A DNA stretch of 64,000 bases from Anaeramoeba flamelloides (Eukaryota > Metamonada > Anaeramoebidae), in the NCBI GenBank assembly GCA_027625915.1, contig JANTQA010000070.1:12219001-12283000 (forward strand), read 5' to 3'. This document shows, piece after piece, positions 22,340-35,519 of the stretch. Numbering within the stretch: the stretch's first letter is position 1; each line of letters opens with the position of its first letter. The notes under the pieces are model-generated. The model saw only the letters and a program-made list of their open reading frames with translations, was not told the DNA's origin and made no database searches. The translations under genes and the position numbers were made by a program.

Positions 22340-23095
22340 ATTGATTTTAATTTTTGAATTGAAATTTCAAATTCTACCAAGATATTATGTTTATTATTTT
22401 TGATTGCTGTTGAGAGAAAAATGTTGGATACCAAAAAATGGTTTCAAACCATTTTTAATTTGGAACATTAGTAAAATTGAAAATCAAATCCTATTGATTA
22501 CTAGGTGACTTTTATATAAATCCAGGTTTAAAGGTGTTGGAAGTTCATTAATATGTGGTGTGTGTAGAATACTCATTTGAATGGTTGATAACTAAAGTAG
22601 ATCATGCTATTTTTACAAAAATCCAAGTTTTGGTAAAGTTTACTATTAATTCTGAAAATGGTAATTTATAAACTTGCTTTAGATTATAAGAGATAATGTT
22701 TTGAAAAAGGAGAATTACATTAGTCGTTATTCTAATAAGTGGATTTTTGTGATTTTCTTTAGTTATTTCACAAACGATTGAAATTAAAAATCATTTTCAG
22801 TAAGGTTCAAAATTAAAATTGCTATCCAACTTTTTTTCTGTTTCCAACATTTTTCTCTCAACAGTTATTGGAATTAATACTTTTATCCAAATTTTTCGAT
22901 TTTTTCATAGAATTGAGTACACCAAATGAAAATGATCGATATCTTCATTGATTTCTAAGTTAAAAATATACTTTGTAAAAATTTCAAGATTTTATTCTTA
23001 TCATAAATATATGTATATCTTTTTAGATAATTTGTGTATTTTACTACTTTCAAATAGGAGGTAGAACATTTTCTATTATAAATTATTTTTTTTCT
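22340..23095 (-). mobile_element. LINE 3'-end fragment, split by a TIR element
   Basis: Sequence outside 22407-22864 parallels the minus-strand LINE at 57110-58760: the stretch with TTTTCATAGAATTGAG, AAAATGATCGATATCTTC and CTTTTTAGATAATTTGTG corresponds to the Cys/His-rich C-terminal region of the reverse-transcriptase protein. It is degraded and carries no long frame. Confidence 0.6.
22407..22864. mobile_element. 458-bp TIR element with perfect 21-bp ends, inserted in a LINE fragment
   Basis: The ends CTGTTGAGAGAAAAATGTTGG (22407-22427) and its exact complement (22844-22864) bound AT-rich non-coding DNA. The flanks (before 22407 and after 22864) both match consecutive minus-strand LINE 3' sequence seen at 57230-57490, so this element split an older LINE copy. 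A target duplication is not clear (ATTG on each side is possible). Superfamily not assigned. Confidence 0.8.
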
Positions 23096-23379
23096 TTAGG
23101 TTTTACTAAAATTAAAAAAAAACTAGTCACTTGAAGGGAGTTTACAAAACCTACCCATAATTCATAGGATGACTAGAAACCAAAAAAAAAAAAAAAAAAA
23201 TCGAGTTAATTTTGATATCCTATTGAGTATCAAAGAAAATTCCAATCGGAGTCAATATGATTTTTCTCAAATTCTTTCCACTGTTTCATGTGTATTAAAA
23301 TAATATATTTATCTTAATAGATATATTCGAAATTTGATAGATATGTTTGATACGAAAAAAATTAAAATTAGGCTAAAAA

Positions 23380-24020
23380 GTTAATTGAAAGACTTGGATA
23401 AGGAGTCAAATGGGGGGGGGGGGCTAGATAACCTTTATTATTTCTCTTATTAATCATTTTTTAATTGAAAAATTGACTGATTTAGTAAAGAAGACCCAAT
23501 TTTTCACAGATGGTTTGGTTTTGATAATAGAAGGTCCTAATTTCAGTAATTGGTATATAATAATAATAATAATTTATAAAATTATTCAAGATCTTGAAAT
23601 GAATCAAAACATTTATCATACATTAGAATTGGAAACTTTATATCTGAAATTAAATATTGAGAAATTTGTTTAGATATAGATAAAAACTTACAAAAATACT
23701 TCAGAAAAGTAAAAGAAAACTTTAAAAAAATAAAAAATCATGTAAAACTAGTAACTTCAAATAGATATGCATTAACCAATTAAACGAGGGTTTAGTGATT
23801 ATTATTTCAACTAAAAAAGATTTTTGAATCAATTGATGTTTGGATAAATAAAAAATAACAGTTTTTTTTAAAAAAATTAATCCACATTCCCCAAGGATAA
23901 TTTATAAAACTGAATCAAAGATTGGACAAGCAATAATTTCTATTTACACAAAAAATTTAAACTTAAATAGAAATTAAAAATTATCACATTTAACAAATTT
24001 TCTTAAAGATTTAATACCAG
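23380..24020 (+). mobile_element. LINE fragment with reverse-transcriptase remnant
   Basis: The frame at 23473-23673 reads FFTDGLVLIIEGPNFSNW, then YKIIQDLEMNQN, which aligns with FTDHLILIMEVPVSEI / YKIIQEFRMNPN of the minus-strand copy at 57110-58760. This is the active-site region of a non-LTR reverse transcriptase with the usual Asp pair altered. Downstream the GATAATTTATAAAACTGAA stretch also matches 36940 and 57990. Multiple breaks; a dead copy. A run of 12 G sits just upstream at about 23411. Confidence 0.65.
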
Positions 24021-24089
24021 TATAAATACTGAAAATATTTATTTTTTTGTTTTTTTTTTTACAAATTAATGGATTGGTATTTCTCAAAA

Positions 24090-26830
24090 ACAAAATGAAA
24101 TCTTGTTGAGATCTTACAAAATAAAATCTTTTGTAAGTTTTTTTTTGTATTTCAACTTATGAAATGGATGAGTTAACCTCTTTTAAACCATTTATTAATT
24201 TGTGGCTTTTATTAAAATACAAAATTTACATATTTACAATATAAAAAAGAAAGAAGTAACCTTTTATTTTTATTAAAACTTAATTTAATCCTTGAAAATG
24301 GGTTAAAATATTATTGGTTTTATGTTGGAAAGTCTTGATTTAGAAATAAAAAAAAATTATTTTGTTTCTTATTAATTATTAATATTTTAATTTAAATACC
24401 CGACCTATAAAACTAATTTTGGTATGGGTGATTCAATAAATGATTAAGTTGTAGAAGCCTAAAAACAGTTTATCAATTAAATTGAGATCTTTTTACAAAA
24501 AATTTTATTCTTTAATGTTTAAAAAAGTTGTTTTCTAGTTTTCAAAAAAAAAAATATTAATAATTAATAATTATTGAATTTTTGAAAAAAAAATATGAAA
24601 AAAAATTGGTTGGTTTTATTCATAAGAATTATTACAGGCCATTGAAATTATTTTTATCAGAAAAAAAAAAATGATTTTGAATTTTGAGGATAAAATTACA
24701 AAATTTCCAAATATCTTCAAGATAAGTTTATTTTGAAAAATATAATTTTTTCATTTTCGAACAAAAAAATAATTAGGTAGTAAAATTTATAATGAGTTTC
24801 AAACTATTATATTTATTTATTATTAATTACTATTCTTACAAAAAAAATACAAATATATTTCAGTGGGATGAATAAAAAAAAAAATTTATTTTGTTAACGA
24901 AAGGATTATCTTAAATAGAAAAAATAGATCTTTAATTAATATTATTTGCAAAAAATACTTGGTATTATGTAATAATGATGAAAATTGCAATAAAGGGGGT
25001 AAAAATTTATTATAATATAAGAAATGAAATGAATTTAATTGTTTTCTTTTTCATTAAAAATGGAAAAAAAATTTGATCTCACTGAAAAAAAATATTTCTA
25101 TTATATGTTTCTGAGTCAATGGGATTGTTTGGACACTCCATAACTACGTTTTTTGTAATTAGGGGATATCATCAATAAAATAAACTAAAATTTTACCTTG
25201 TTGTTGTAGAGTACTGATACCTGAAGTGGATTTTTATTATCAAGCTATTTTCAAAACTTGATATTTTTTTTTTAAGAGTGTATATTTTTTCACTTCCTTT
25301 TCAGTTAATAAGATTTCAATTTTCTTCTAAAAAGAAAATAATTCAATGAAATAATTCGAAATATGTTGAATTTTGAATTTTTCAAAAATTAAAAAAATTG
25401 ATCAAACTTTTTAACTGCAATAATTCATTTCTGAAAATGAATTTAAAAGTTATTTTGGTTTTATAGTAATCAGATTGTACGGTCAGTTCCACTTTTAAGG
25501 CACAAACTTTCAACAAAATTTAAGGCACAAAAAAATACCAAATTAAGGCACAAAATTTGGAAATTTTCATTTTTACAATTTATTTTACTAGAATCTAAAT
25601 TTTGTGCCTTAATTTGAGATTTTTATTGTGCCTTAAATTTCGTTGAAAGTTTGTGTCTTAAAAGTGGAACTGACTGTAAATTTATTTTTCAATTTCAAAA
25701 TATGTTAAATTTTTTTTGAATAATTTATTCGATTTATTGAATATTTTTTTTTTGAATAACTTTAGAACATTTTTTTAGGGGGTAAGTACATTTTTCCCTT
25801 TTGAAAAAATATAATTGTGAAAACGTGATTGAAAAATATTTTTTGAGAGTCATGGGATGTTGAAACCTTGAAACCAAGCATCATTCGCTACTATATTTAT
25901 AAAAAGAACCAAATTAATTCAAAGTTGAATCTTTATTTTTTCGATTTTTTGTAATATTTTTTTGAATAAATTTTTGGTTATATTAAATTAGGTTTTGAAT
26001 CTTGAAATATGTTTATATGTTTAAGTGAAATTAATCAAAGGGTAAACGAAAAAAAAAAAATCGACCAGATAGAGGTATGTATTTTAAACAAATCTTTTCT
26101 TTTTGTAGACCATACACGAAACATCATCTTTCCAAATAAATTTTTAAGAAATAAGAATGAAAAAAAAAAATCGACCAAAGCCTATTTTCGAAGATTTGTT
26201 TTTTCTTTATCTTCTTAATTTGTCTGAATCCAAACATATTAATTACCTTGAATTTCTCCCCATTACTATTTATTATAATTGTATAAAGCATTTTTTTAAA
26301 AATTTGCTTTTGTTATTCTTTTTTCAAATATTTATATCAAAATAAAACGAAAATTAAGAATACTATTTTAAAGAGTAAAACAAAGGAGTTAAATTCACGG
26401 AAATCAAAAAACAGTTACAAAATATTCAACCCAAAGATAAAGAAAAATTCAAGAAAAAATTTCAATCTGAATTAAGCATTAATATTAGGTTTCTAATTTA
26501 ATGGAAAATAATTAATTATCAATCCAAACAAAAAATTAAATCCAATAAATCTTTATTTCTGAAGAAGGAATTCAAAAAATACGTTATTTTTTGGAATAAA
26601 ACTAGAATTAGATGAATTAAATGAGAATATGATTTTTAAATTCATTTTGGAAAATTCTTTAGAAATAAAAAGTAATTTGATTTTCTCAAAAATTTTACAA
26701 ACAAAAGTATTTCCAATGAAGAATCAAAAACAAAACCAAAAAAAGAAGAAGTAATTATATGAAATGTTACAGATAAGATCAAGAAATAAATGATTTTTAT
26801 GTATTTTTTTGACTCATCTTTTCAATTTTT
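24090..26830. repeat. Dispersed repeat X (longest copy), class unknown
   Basis: Matches about 43710-46000 (Tul1 intron 1) over its first part and about 48840-49740 over its second part, on the same strand. Landmarks include GAAATGGATGAGTTAACCTC, AATTTGATCTCACT, GCAATAATTCATTTC and AAGAAGTAATTATAT. The small frames at 26009-26345 are Lys/Asn/Phe-rich and unconvincing. A Tc1-like MITE is inserted at 25480-25676. No domain identifies the element. Confidence 0.6.
25480..25676. mobile_element. Tc1/mariner-like MITE, copy 2 (TA target duplication)
   Basis: A 197-bp copy of the 16588-16833 element, with ends CGGTCAGTTCCACTTTTAAG and complement, flanked by TA at 25478-25479 and 25677-25678. It lacks the internal tandem duplication. 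The matching position in repeat Z (about 49075) has no insertion, so the insertion is younger than the X/Z split. Confidence 0.85.
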
Positions 26831-27322
26831 TTAATGATTTCGATTTTTTAGTTGGTAAGAAAATATATCATTCTATGGATATAACCCACTTTCTCATTTT
26901 ATTAAAATACCAAGGGGGTTGGTTAAAGAAATGATTTGAAGGATTCAGTTTTACATAAATGGTGGTACTCAAAATTTGAAAAATGTACTTACTTCTTTAA
27001 CTAGAATTTTATTGTACAAAAAACTTTGAAAAACAACTCAAATATTCATGTTATTTTCTTATTTCTTAATGCCTTTTGAAAACAAAAAAATTCTTCTAAT
27101 TGTCAATAGAATTTGATTTTAATCTTTTGTGGGAGCTTAACAAAAACCTTACAAAAGATTTTTACAAACAAACATTGTTGAAATATCTAAGAACAAAAAC
27201 AAGTAAAAGTGGGTGATTTTGATATTACTGAATATTTGAAAGGTATAAGATCATTTAATAAGTAAATTGATGAAATAATCTATAATTTATTTTTTTTAAT
27301 TTATTCAATTTTTTTGAGATAA

Positions 27323-30300
27323 ATGTCTAAAAACAAAAAAGAAGAAATAAAAGTTCATAATATTTCGAATACTCGATTATTTCAATTAATCGATGGAGAG
27401 GAAAAAATGGTTGGGAATACAAAAGACGTAATGAAATCGTGGGACATTTTAAGCAAAGGGAACAATTACCACACAATTGGGATTATTGGTTGCCAATCAT
27501 CCGGTAAAAGTACGATCCTTAATTTGCTCTTTGGAACAAACTTCCCCGTTATGGACGAGACACAAGGACTCAACCAAACAACACAAGGTATCTGGATGGG
27601 AAAGTCAGAATCTTCAGACACACTTGTATTAGATGTTGAAGGTACAGATTCGTCAGAAAGAGGTGAAGATCATATTGTAAATATCCCTTTAATTTCTTTT
27701 TCAGATAGTAATATTTGTAACGAAAGACACAAATTTTAAATACTCTTTTTGATTTGAATTTGCTTTTCTTTTTTTTATTTCCTTCTTTATTTTTATTTTT
27801 TTTTGTTTTGCCTGTTTAAAACCTTTAGAAATTTGAAAGAAAAAGCTCTCTGTTTTGCTTAGCAATTGCTGAAATTTTAATCGTAAATCTTTGGGAAACA
27901 GATATTGGGAGATATGATGCAGCAAATTATGGTCTCTTAAAAACAGTATTTGAAGTTAATTTAGAATTATTTACAACAGAACAGTAAGAAAATTTTCAAT
28001 TTTTGTTTTTTGTTTGTTATTTTTTAGTGGTGTTTTGTTTTTGTTTCTTTCCTTTTGAAAATCGAAAAAAAACTTTTTTTTTTTTTTATTAATTTCATCA
28101 ATTCCAAATTCTTAACGTTTGTCAAATGTTTTGATCGAACTCTTTTCTTTTTTTGTTTTTTTTCTCTTTTTTTATTTTTTAAAACTTTTCGCCTTGCACT
28201 TCAAAGGAGCCGAACTTTAATTTGCTTTTTAGTAAGAGACTTTACTGGAACAGTTGAATTTCCATTATTAAAAAAAAAAATCTTAGATAATATCAATTTG
28301 ATATGGGATCAAATCCAAAAGCCAGAACAATTTAAAGACTCCAAAATTGAACAATTTTTTGATTTACAATTTTTTAATCTTGTTCACAAGATACTTCAAC
28401 CAAAAAAATTCAATAAGGGTGTGAAACAAATCAAAGATTTCTTCCTTGATAAAAATAATACATTTTATCTTTTCAAACCCGAATACCATCGCCAAATCCC
28501 TTCTGATGGTTTACCAGACTATCTTCAAAATATTTGGGACACCATCTTAACAAATAAGGCTTTAGATATACCAACACAAAAGGAAATGCTTTCCTTATTT
28601 CGTTGTGATGAAATTAAAAATGAATGCTTTAAAGAATTTGAAACACTTTTACTGGAAAGGATTGTTGAGCCTCTTCAAAAAGACAAAATTTTGCCAGAAC
28701 TTGGTCGACTTATGAATAAACTTTTTAACGAAATTATCGGTATGATGATCTATTTTTTTTTTCTTTTTTTTTTCTTTCTTTCTTTTTCTCTTCCTTTGCA
28801 TTAATAATTATTTACTTTTAATTTTCCACACAAAAGCTTTTCGTTATTTATTTTTTATTTTTTTAAACCAATATTCAAAAATACAAACGGATTGTAGCCT
28901 TCATTTCATTTCCCAAATAAAATAATAATAAATAGTTTGAATATTTTTTTTAAAAATATAAGGACATTTACAATTTTATGAAATATTTTACAATTTTATA
29001 AAATATTTTACAATTTAATAAAATATTTTACAAATACAACAAATTTATAAAATATTTTACAATTTACAGTTAATTTGATTGTAAAATAAACCAATCAAAA
29101 CGCTTTTTGAAGCATAAAACAACAAGCACTAAACGTTCAAAAAATACTATCACATTCCCATTTTCGAAATTTGAAAATTATAAAAACAATAAAATGAAAA
29201 AGAATTTAGTTAATGATTATTAATCTTTACTTTATATTGCTTAATACTCTAATTGGTATAAAAACAAAAAAGTCATTATTGATTTTTTTTTTGAAATTTC
29301 AATAACACCAAAAATTGAAAAATTTGTTTTTTTTACATTTAATATTTTTTTCTCTTTTTCCTAATTTTTCATTCATTTTTTTGAATTCAATTAAAATCGT
29401 CTCTAATATAAAATGGAATTTAAAATTTTTATTAATACTTTTTGTCCAATCAACAAAATATTCATAAATTATTCATTAATTTAATATAGAACAAAAAACT
29501 CGAAAAAAGATTTAAAAAATTCCTCACTTTTTTAAAATAGCTAACATTTTTATAATTCATAAAAAATTATTTTGAACATTTCATTATGAATATTAATCAA
29601 AGATCCATCTTTATTTTCAAATAATAATTTCCCTTTTCAACCAAATACTGCTTTTCTATTTATCAAATAATAATTAATAAGTAAAATTAAATACTTTTTA
29701 TGATTTTTGAATTAATAACAATTAATAAGCAAAACCAGACAATTATAATTATTTATAAATTAATGACATCAAAGGATAATTAAAATTAATAATAAAATTT
29801 AAAAAATAAATTGATCTCAATTTAATTAAAATTTCTAATTGATAAAACAAAAATTAATTATAACCAAAAACAATAGTAATCCACTTTTTTTTTTCTTTAA
29901 TTTTTTATTTGAGTGATTTAAACAAAGGAAAAAAAGATCTATGATTATCAATTTTCCATTCAATGATATAATTAAAAAAGAAAACAATTTTTTTTGGTTT
30001 TACAATTATTTTTTTTTATTTTAAAAAATTTAATGTATTACAAAGTTACTATATTTCAAAAAAATCAAAATATTTTTTTTTTTTTTTATTTTTATTATAA
30101 TTATTTGAACTATAATCAAAAACTAAATTATGTATAGAAACAAATAATAAATATGAGAGATAAAAAACCAAATAAAACATAAATCAATTAAAAAAATTAA
30201 AATTGTTTCAAGATTTTTCAAGACTAAACCCTTACACCTGAGAACAAAAATGATATGAATTTCAGACTTCTTTTGAAGGAAACTTTTATAAAAATTAAAT

Positions 30301-33300
30301 GAAATTTGATTGAAAATCAATTGAATTTTATAATGATATTTAATGAACCATCATTGAAATAGTCTCACCTGAGAAGTTGTCGTGAAAATTAAAAATGTTC
30401 AAATATAAATGAAAAATATACGAAAAATAAATGAAAAATTTATTGAAATTTTAAAGGAGATATTTATGTTTTGATTATTTTTATGAGAAAAAAGAAACAC
30501 CAACCAAAAATAGGAAAAAAAGAAAGAAAAAAGTAAGGAAAAAAGATAGTAATAGGAATGTGTCAATAAAAAAAGCTTTAAGATAGAATAATTAAAAAAT
30601 CTTATAACGTCATTGTTCTCCATAAAATTTTGATTCTTGAAATATGTAAATTTATTTTAATACATGGCCTTTCTATTTATTATTTTATTATGGACTTTAT
30701 GGTATCTTTTTTATTTTTAGATATTTTAGTCGTTGTTTGAAGAAGAAAAATAAAAAAAAAAACAGATAAAAGCAAACTAAAAAGCCAAATGATATTTAAC
30801 ATATTTATTCCAAGTTCAAAAAAAAAAAAAAACAAATCCCAAAAATATAAACTAAAAAAATAAAAAAATGAAAAACCTTTAAAAATTTTTTTCTTATATA
30901 TAATAGTATATGGAAAATTGAATAACCTGGTTTGGATAAAAATGAAACAATGTTTTAAAAATAAATGATTTGTATTAATTGTAAATATGAATGTAAATGA
31001 AAAGTAATTTTTACAATTAATAAACTTCATCGGCTTTTTTACAGAATAATTAAAAGGCTTTATTAAGAGCATTAATTTATTTTAACACTCCGATTATACT
31101 TGAATTGCTTGAAAAGGTGATAACAATCTAATGAATATTTTTCAAGAATTGTAGTTATAATTGAATTTAAATTCCAATAAAAAATCTTTTAATAATTTTC
31201 ATTGATATTTTGAGGATTTTTTTAGGAACATTTCTTTCAAAATTTATCAAATGAAATTTAAAAAAAAATTTTATTGAAATCTTATTTAAATTTCAAAGCC
31301 AAAAATTTTTTTTTATGAAATTGATTAAAATTTCAATGTAATTTATTGATTTCATATATATTTGTTGTAAATTATAACTAAATTTTCTTTTGTATTATTT
31401 AACTTAATGTATTATGCAAATAATTTACATTTGATCTGAATTTTTATTGAAATGGTTGGAATTAGGGGAAATTTGAGTTCTTAAATTTAAAAAAAAAAAA
31501 AATAAACTACGATTCAAAAGTTTTTGGCACAATTAAATCAGTTTAAAAGAACAATAATAATTCAATTTCATTCAGTTTGGAAATGATTTTGACTTTTGTA
31601 AAATATTTTTTCATTTTTTTTATTGTTTAGTTTTTTATTTTTTAATTTATCTTTTTTCCAATTACTTAATATTTTTTATTAGATCAATAGAAAAATTTGG
31701 TTCTAATAATTGATATTAAGTTTCGCTTTAGTTTAGTGTAATGGAAAAACCCAAATAAAATAAATTGATGTTATCTAACCATTTGATCGATCAAAAATCC
31801 AAAAAGAATTTTTACAAATTTACCAAGACCTTTTTTTGGTTTGCTCTCTCCAAAATTTTTAACAGACTCATTTTATTATTTTTAATTTTTATTACATTTT
31901 TTGTTTGGTGGGGATCACGAAAAGAGAAATAATTGTTAACTTTTCCATTGGTTAATGGCTCTCATTTAGTATTTCTTAGAGAATTTATTTAATAAGATTT
32001 TTTTTGATAGTTAAATTTTGGTGTGTTAAAAATTTTGAATTGGGTTTATTTAAAAAACATGTTTACATTAGTCTACAAATTGATTCTTTTTCGAAACAAA
32101 ATCAATTTTAATTTTACCTTACATTTTTCATACTTTTATTATTAAATCTCGTAATTTTTTTTTTTCTATATATTTCAAAAAAGAGACCCAAAGATCTCTA
32201 AATAAAACAAAAACAAAAACATTTTTTAAATAACGAGAAAATTTACAAGATGAAAAAAATTCGATCTAAAAACTAAAAAATATTTCAAATTTTTATATAT
32301 TTTAATTCAAAATTTATAATATTATTAACAATCCATTTCTTTAATAATCTAATCATTAATTCATCCATTCATTTATTCACTTATTCATTTATTCATTTCT
32401 TTAACCATTTAATCATTAATTCATTTATTTATTCGTTTATCTATTATTTCATTTATTCATTTATTATTTCATTTATTTATTTATCACCATATTATATAGA
32501 GGAATATAAAATCCCAGCGAATAGATATGTTCAAGAGGTCAGTAAACAAAAACAGGAAGAACTTGAAGAAAAAATGAATGAGGAATTATTTAAACAATTT
32601 ACTTATCAAATGAAAAATGTTTGCAAAAAATTTTTTAAAAAATTCCAAAAAAAATTTGAAAAAGAATTTAAAGATAACGAAATTAGTTTAGAATTTGCCA
32701 AAAAAATTAATCAATTAAAAATGGTTATTTATGAAGAATTTGGAAATATAAGCAATGATTCATTATTGCCAAATTCAAGTTGGGACATCGAACAATTTAC
32801 ACTCGAACTTGAAAATTTGATTGATAATTATATCCATGAGCAAAAAAACCAGGCATTAAAGAGAATTAAAAAAAAACTTTATGATGACTATGTAAATAGA
32901 ATTACACCAGAATTAGACAACTTACTAGGATTTATTGAAAACCAAATTCAATTCAAAGTTAAGGGTTTATTTACTTCAATGACTAAATACACAATTTTTG
33001 AATTTGAAAAATATTTAAAAGGTAATTTAAACATTTCTTCAACTTATAATTTTTTATTCTATTTTTACTTTTCCTTATTCTTCTTCTACTTATTCATCAT
33101 CTTCTTCTCTTAAAGAATCCTCATTTTTTTGATAATACTGTTTTCTTTCCTAGTTTTTGTTCTTCTTCTCCTTCTCCTCCTTCTCCTTCTTCTTCTTCTT
33201 CTTCTCTTTATTAATTCATTGACCACATCGCCTCTTTAAAAATATTTAATAATATTGATTTATAATTTTATTTATTTTTTTGATATAATTAATTGAATTT

Positions 33301-34255
33301 AATATCAAATATAGGTATGGAAGCAACTGAAGAACAAATGAATGATACTATAAATCAATTTTATGAAAAAGCAAAACAAGTGGTTATTGATAAATTTAAA
33401 GAAAATGCAAGGTTTATTGGAATTCATATGAAAGAAAGATTTGATGAAAAATTCAAATATGGTGAAAATCATACCCCAAGAGATTTCACAATTGTTTCCG
33501 ATCTTCCTCAACTCTTTGAAACAGCCACAAACGAAGGAATAAATTTATTAAATTTACTTAAATCGATCTATCTCCCAAAATCCCTTATGAATCCAGAAGG
33601 TAGAAATAATAATCTTAATTTAGATGAAGAAGAAGAAGTAATAGAAAACGAAGAAAATGAATTAGAAAAAGAAGCTGAAGAAGATGAAGAGCATGTAATT
33701 ATTGATGATAAAGAATATGAAATCCAAATTAAACTTTATAAAAAAGATATCGAAATGTCTTATCGCGAAGCAATGAGTATTCAACAATCAAATAAAACAT
33801 CAATGAAAATTCCAAACTTTTTCTGGTTACTTTTATTATTTTTCGGAAGAAACGATGCAATCAAAATTATTAGAAATCCAATTCTATTCATATTACTTGC
33901 GTTATTAGGGGTTGGCGGATTTTTCCTTTATAAATTTAATTTACATTTGATGTTCATCAAGTAATAATCCTCATAAATCATTTTTTATTAATTTCATTTT
34001 TATTTTTATTATTATTATATATATTATATTTATATTTATTATTATTATTATTATTTTTATTCTGAATTATTCACTAATTAATATTTCCATTCTATTATTA
34101 TTCTTTCTCTTCTTTTCAATTATAGATTCATTGGACCACGTACTTGGAATTCGATTAAAGCCTTTATGCTTGGTGGTAAATCTTCTTCATCTCAAGCAAT
34201 AGTAGTACCGAATACAATTAATAAAAATAAACAAGATGAAAAAAAAGAGAAATAG
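27323..34255 (+). CDS. SEY1: SEY1/RHD3-type dynamin-like GTPase for ER membrane fusion
   Basis: Sey1/RHD3 (the fungal/plant/protist counterpart of atlastin) tethers and fuses ER tubules. Six exons join in phase: 27323-27676, 27829-27983, 28207-28739, 32500-33021, 33315-33960 and 34126-34255, giving 779 residues, the usual family length. The GTPase domain shows a P-loop GCQSSGKST (56-64), DVEG (104-107), the family stretch [14 protein letters not shown], and the G4-type RD at 180-181. Exons 4-5 encode the helical stalk. An acidic insert rich in Glu lies near residues 625-660. Two hydrophobic segments separated by a short loop (about 688-700 and 709-730) form the ER hairpin anchor, followed by a short basic cytosolic tail ending in Lys-rich sequence. 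Intron 3 is 3760 bp while the other introns are 152-293 bp. Exon 1 may carry one extra Lys at its junction relative to relatives. Confidence 0.95.
28740..31505. other. Left part of SEY1 intron 3
   Basis: Non-coding intron DNA. It holds a tandem array of an 18-bp TTTATAAAATATTTTACAA-like unit (about 28966-29072, four to five copies). Minus-strand frames at 30123-31072 are Phe/Leu/Ile-rich readings of AT-rich DNA and match nothing I know. Confidence 0.6.
31510..32045 (-). mobile_element. Three-terminus TIR family, copy C, inside SEY1 intron 3
   Basis: Ends GATTCAAAAGTTTTTGGCAC and GTGTGTTAAAAATTTTGAATTGGG, with the middle motif CTCTCCAAAATTTTTAACAG near 31850. Same order of landmarks as copy B (35520-36055), reversed relative to copy A. 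Part of the reason this intron is 3.8 kb. Confidence 0.75.
32335..32490. repeat. ATTCATTT-type degenerate tandem repeat before SEY1 exon 4
   Basis: Many imperfect TTCATTTAT/TTCATTCA units form a pyrimidine-rich tract of about 150 bp, ending just before the acceptor at 32498-32499. It is simple sequence that may double as a polypyrimidine tract. Confidence 0.7.
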
Positions 34256-35515
34256 TCGGATTACTCAACAAAAAAAAAAAGAGATTATTAGCGCAATAAA
34301 ATAATTTTTTTTAAAAATTATCCTCCAAATTCTCTCAACTTTTTTATTTTTCATTTTTTGATTTTTTTATTTTTTTTATTTTTCAATTCAATTCTTTTAT
34401 TCTCATTTCAATTTCAAATTTCTTTAAATTACAACAATAAAACAAAATTTTCCCTAATTTTGATTATTTTTGTCTAATTTTGATTTTATTTTTTTTCAAT
34501 TTAATACTTACCCAGTTCATTTTAAATGTAAACATCTTCCGAAAATTTAAAATTTTTCTTGGTTAAAATATATCAAGATCCAATTTTTGATTTCAAATGT
34601 AATTCCATTATTGATAAATAACTAAATATAAACTTTTCATTCTTTTGAAAAAATAAAGAAATTCTACAATTCAAAAAAATTTTTATTTAAATTGGACAAA
34701 CATAGAAAAGACTCCAATAGTCCAAAATTTAAACTCTTTAATTAATGCCTAAAAGATAAAAAGTTAGAATAAAAAACTATTACACTATTTTATGATTTTT
34801 TTTGTTTTCAAATTTTTTTCAAAAAATTAGTGTTGATAGGATCCCTCAATAAATAAGAGTTGCTTTGAGTCAAATAGAGTTTAGGTTTGATTTAACTCAA
34901 ACAAATATTTGTTAACAACAAATTCAATATTTCTTAAATAGCTCGTATCATGTTTAAGGCACCCCTTTTTATAAAAACAATTTTTTTGAGATTCTTTTAA
35001 AATATAAAATCTTTTTATAGATCTTTAACTTACTCAATATATTATGATGACTAATTACATTTAAAGAATAAGAAATAATTTTTAAAAAAATTAAAATAAA
35101 ATAGTTCATCAAACTTTTAATTGTTGATTTATAAGTTATAATTCTTCTGGATTTTTATGAAATTTAAATGAGATTTTTTTTATTTCTATTTTTAAAAATT
35201 ATTTATAGGTTCATTTAAATAATGTTTAATGAAAGGAAATGAAAATAGATTTTTTACTCAATTCTTTTTTTTTTTTTAAAAATATCAGTAAATCCATGAG
35301 CTCATAAAATCAGAAATCTTTAAAAATGGATTTTTGTAAGAAAACACGATTAATAAATCTTTCTGATATAACTGATTATTTATTAAAATATTTTTAAAAA
35401 TGGAATTTTCATTGTATTTGATTTTTGATAGTTTTTCTTATATAGCTGAAATCAATATATCAAGATTGAATGGAACAGTATATGCATTCTAAACCAGTGG
35501 TCTTATTTCCAACAT
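34256..35515. other. Geneless spacer downstream of SEY1
   Basis: AT-rich with T runs directly after the SEY1 stop. No open frame of interest and no repeat I can pair elsewhere, apart from the TIR element that starts at 35520. Confidence 0.5.
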
Positions 35516-35519
35516 CTTG

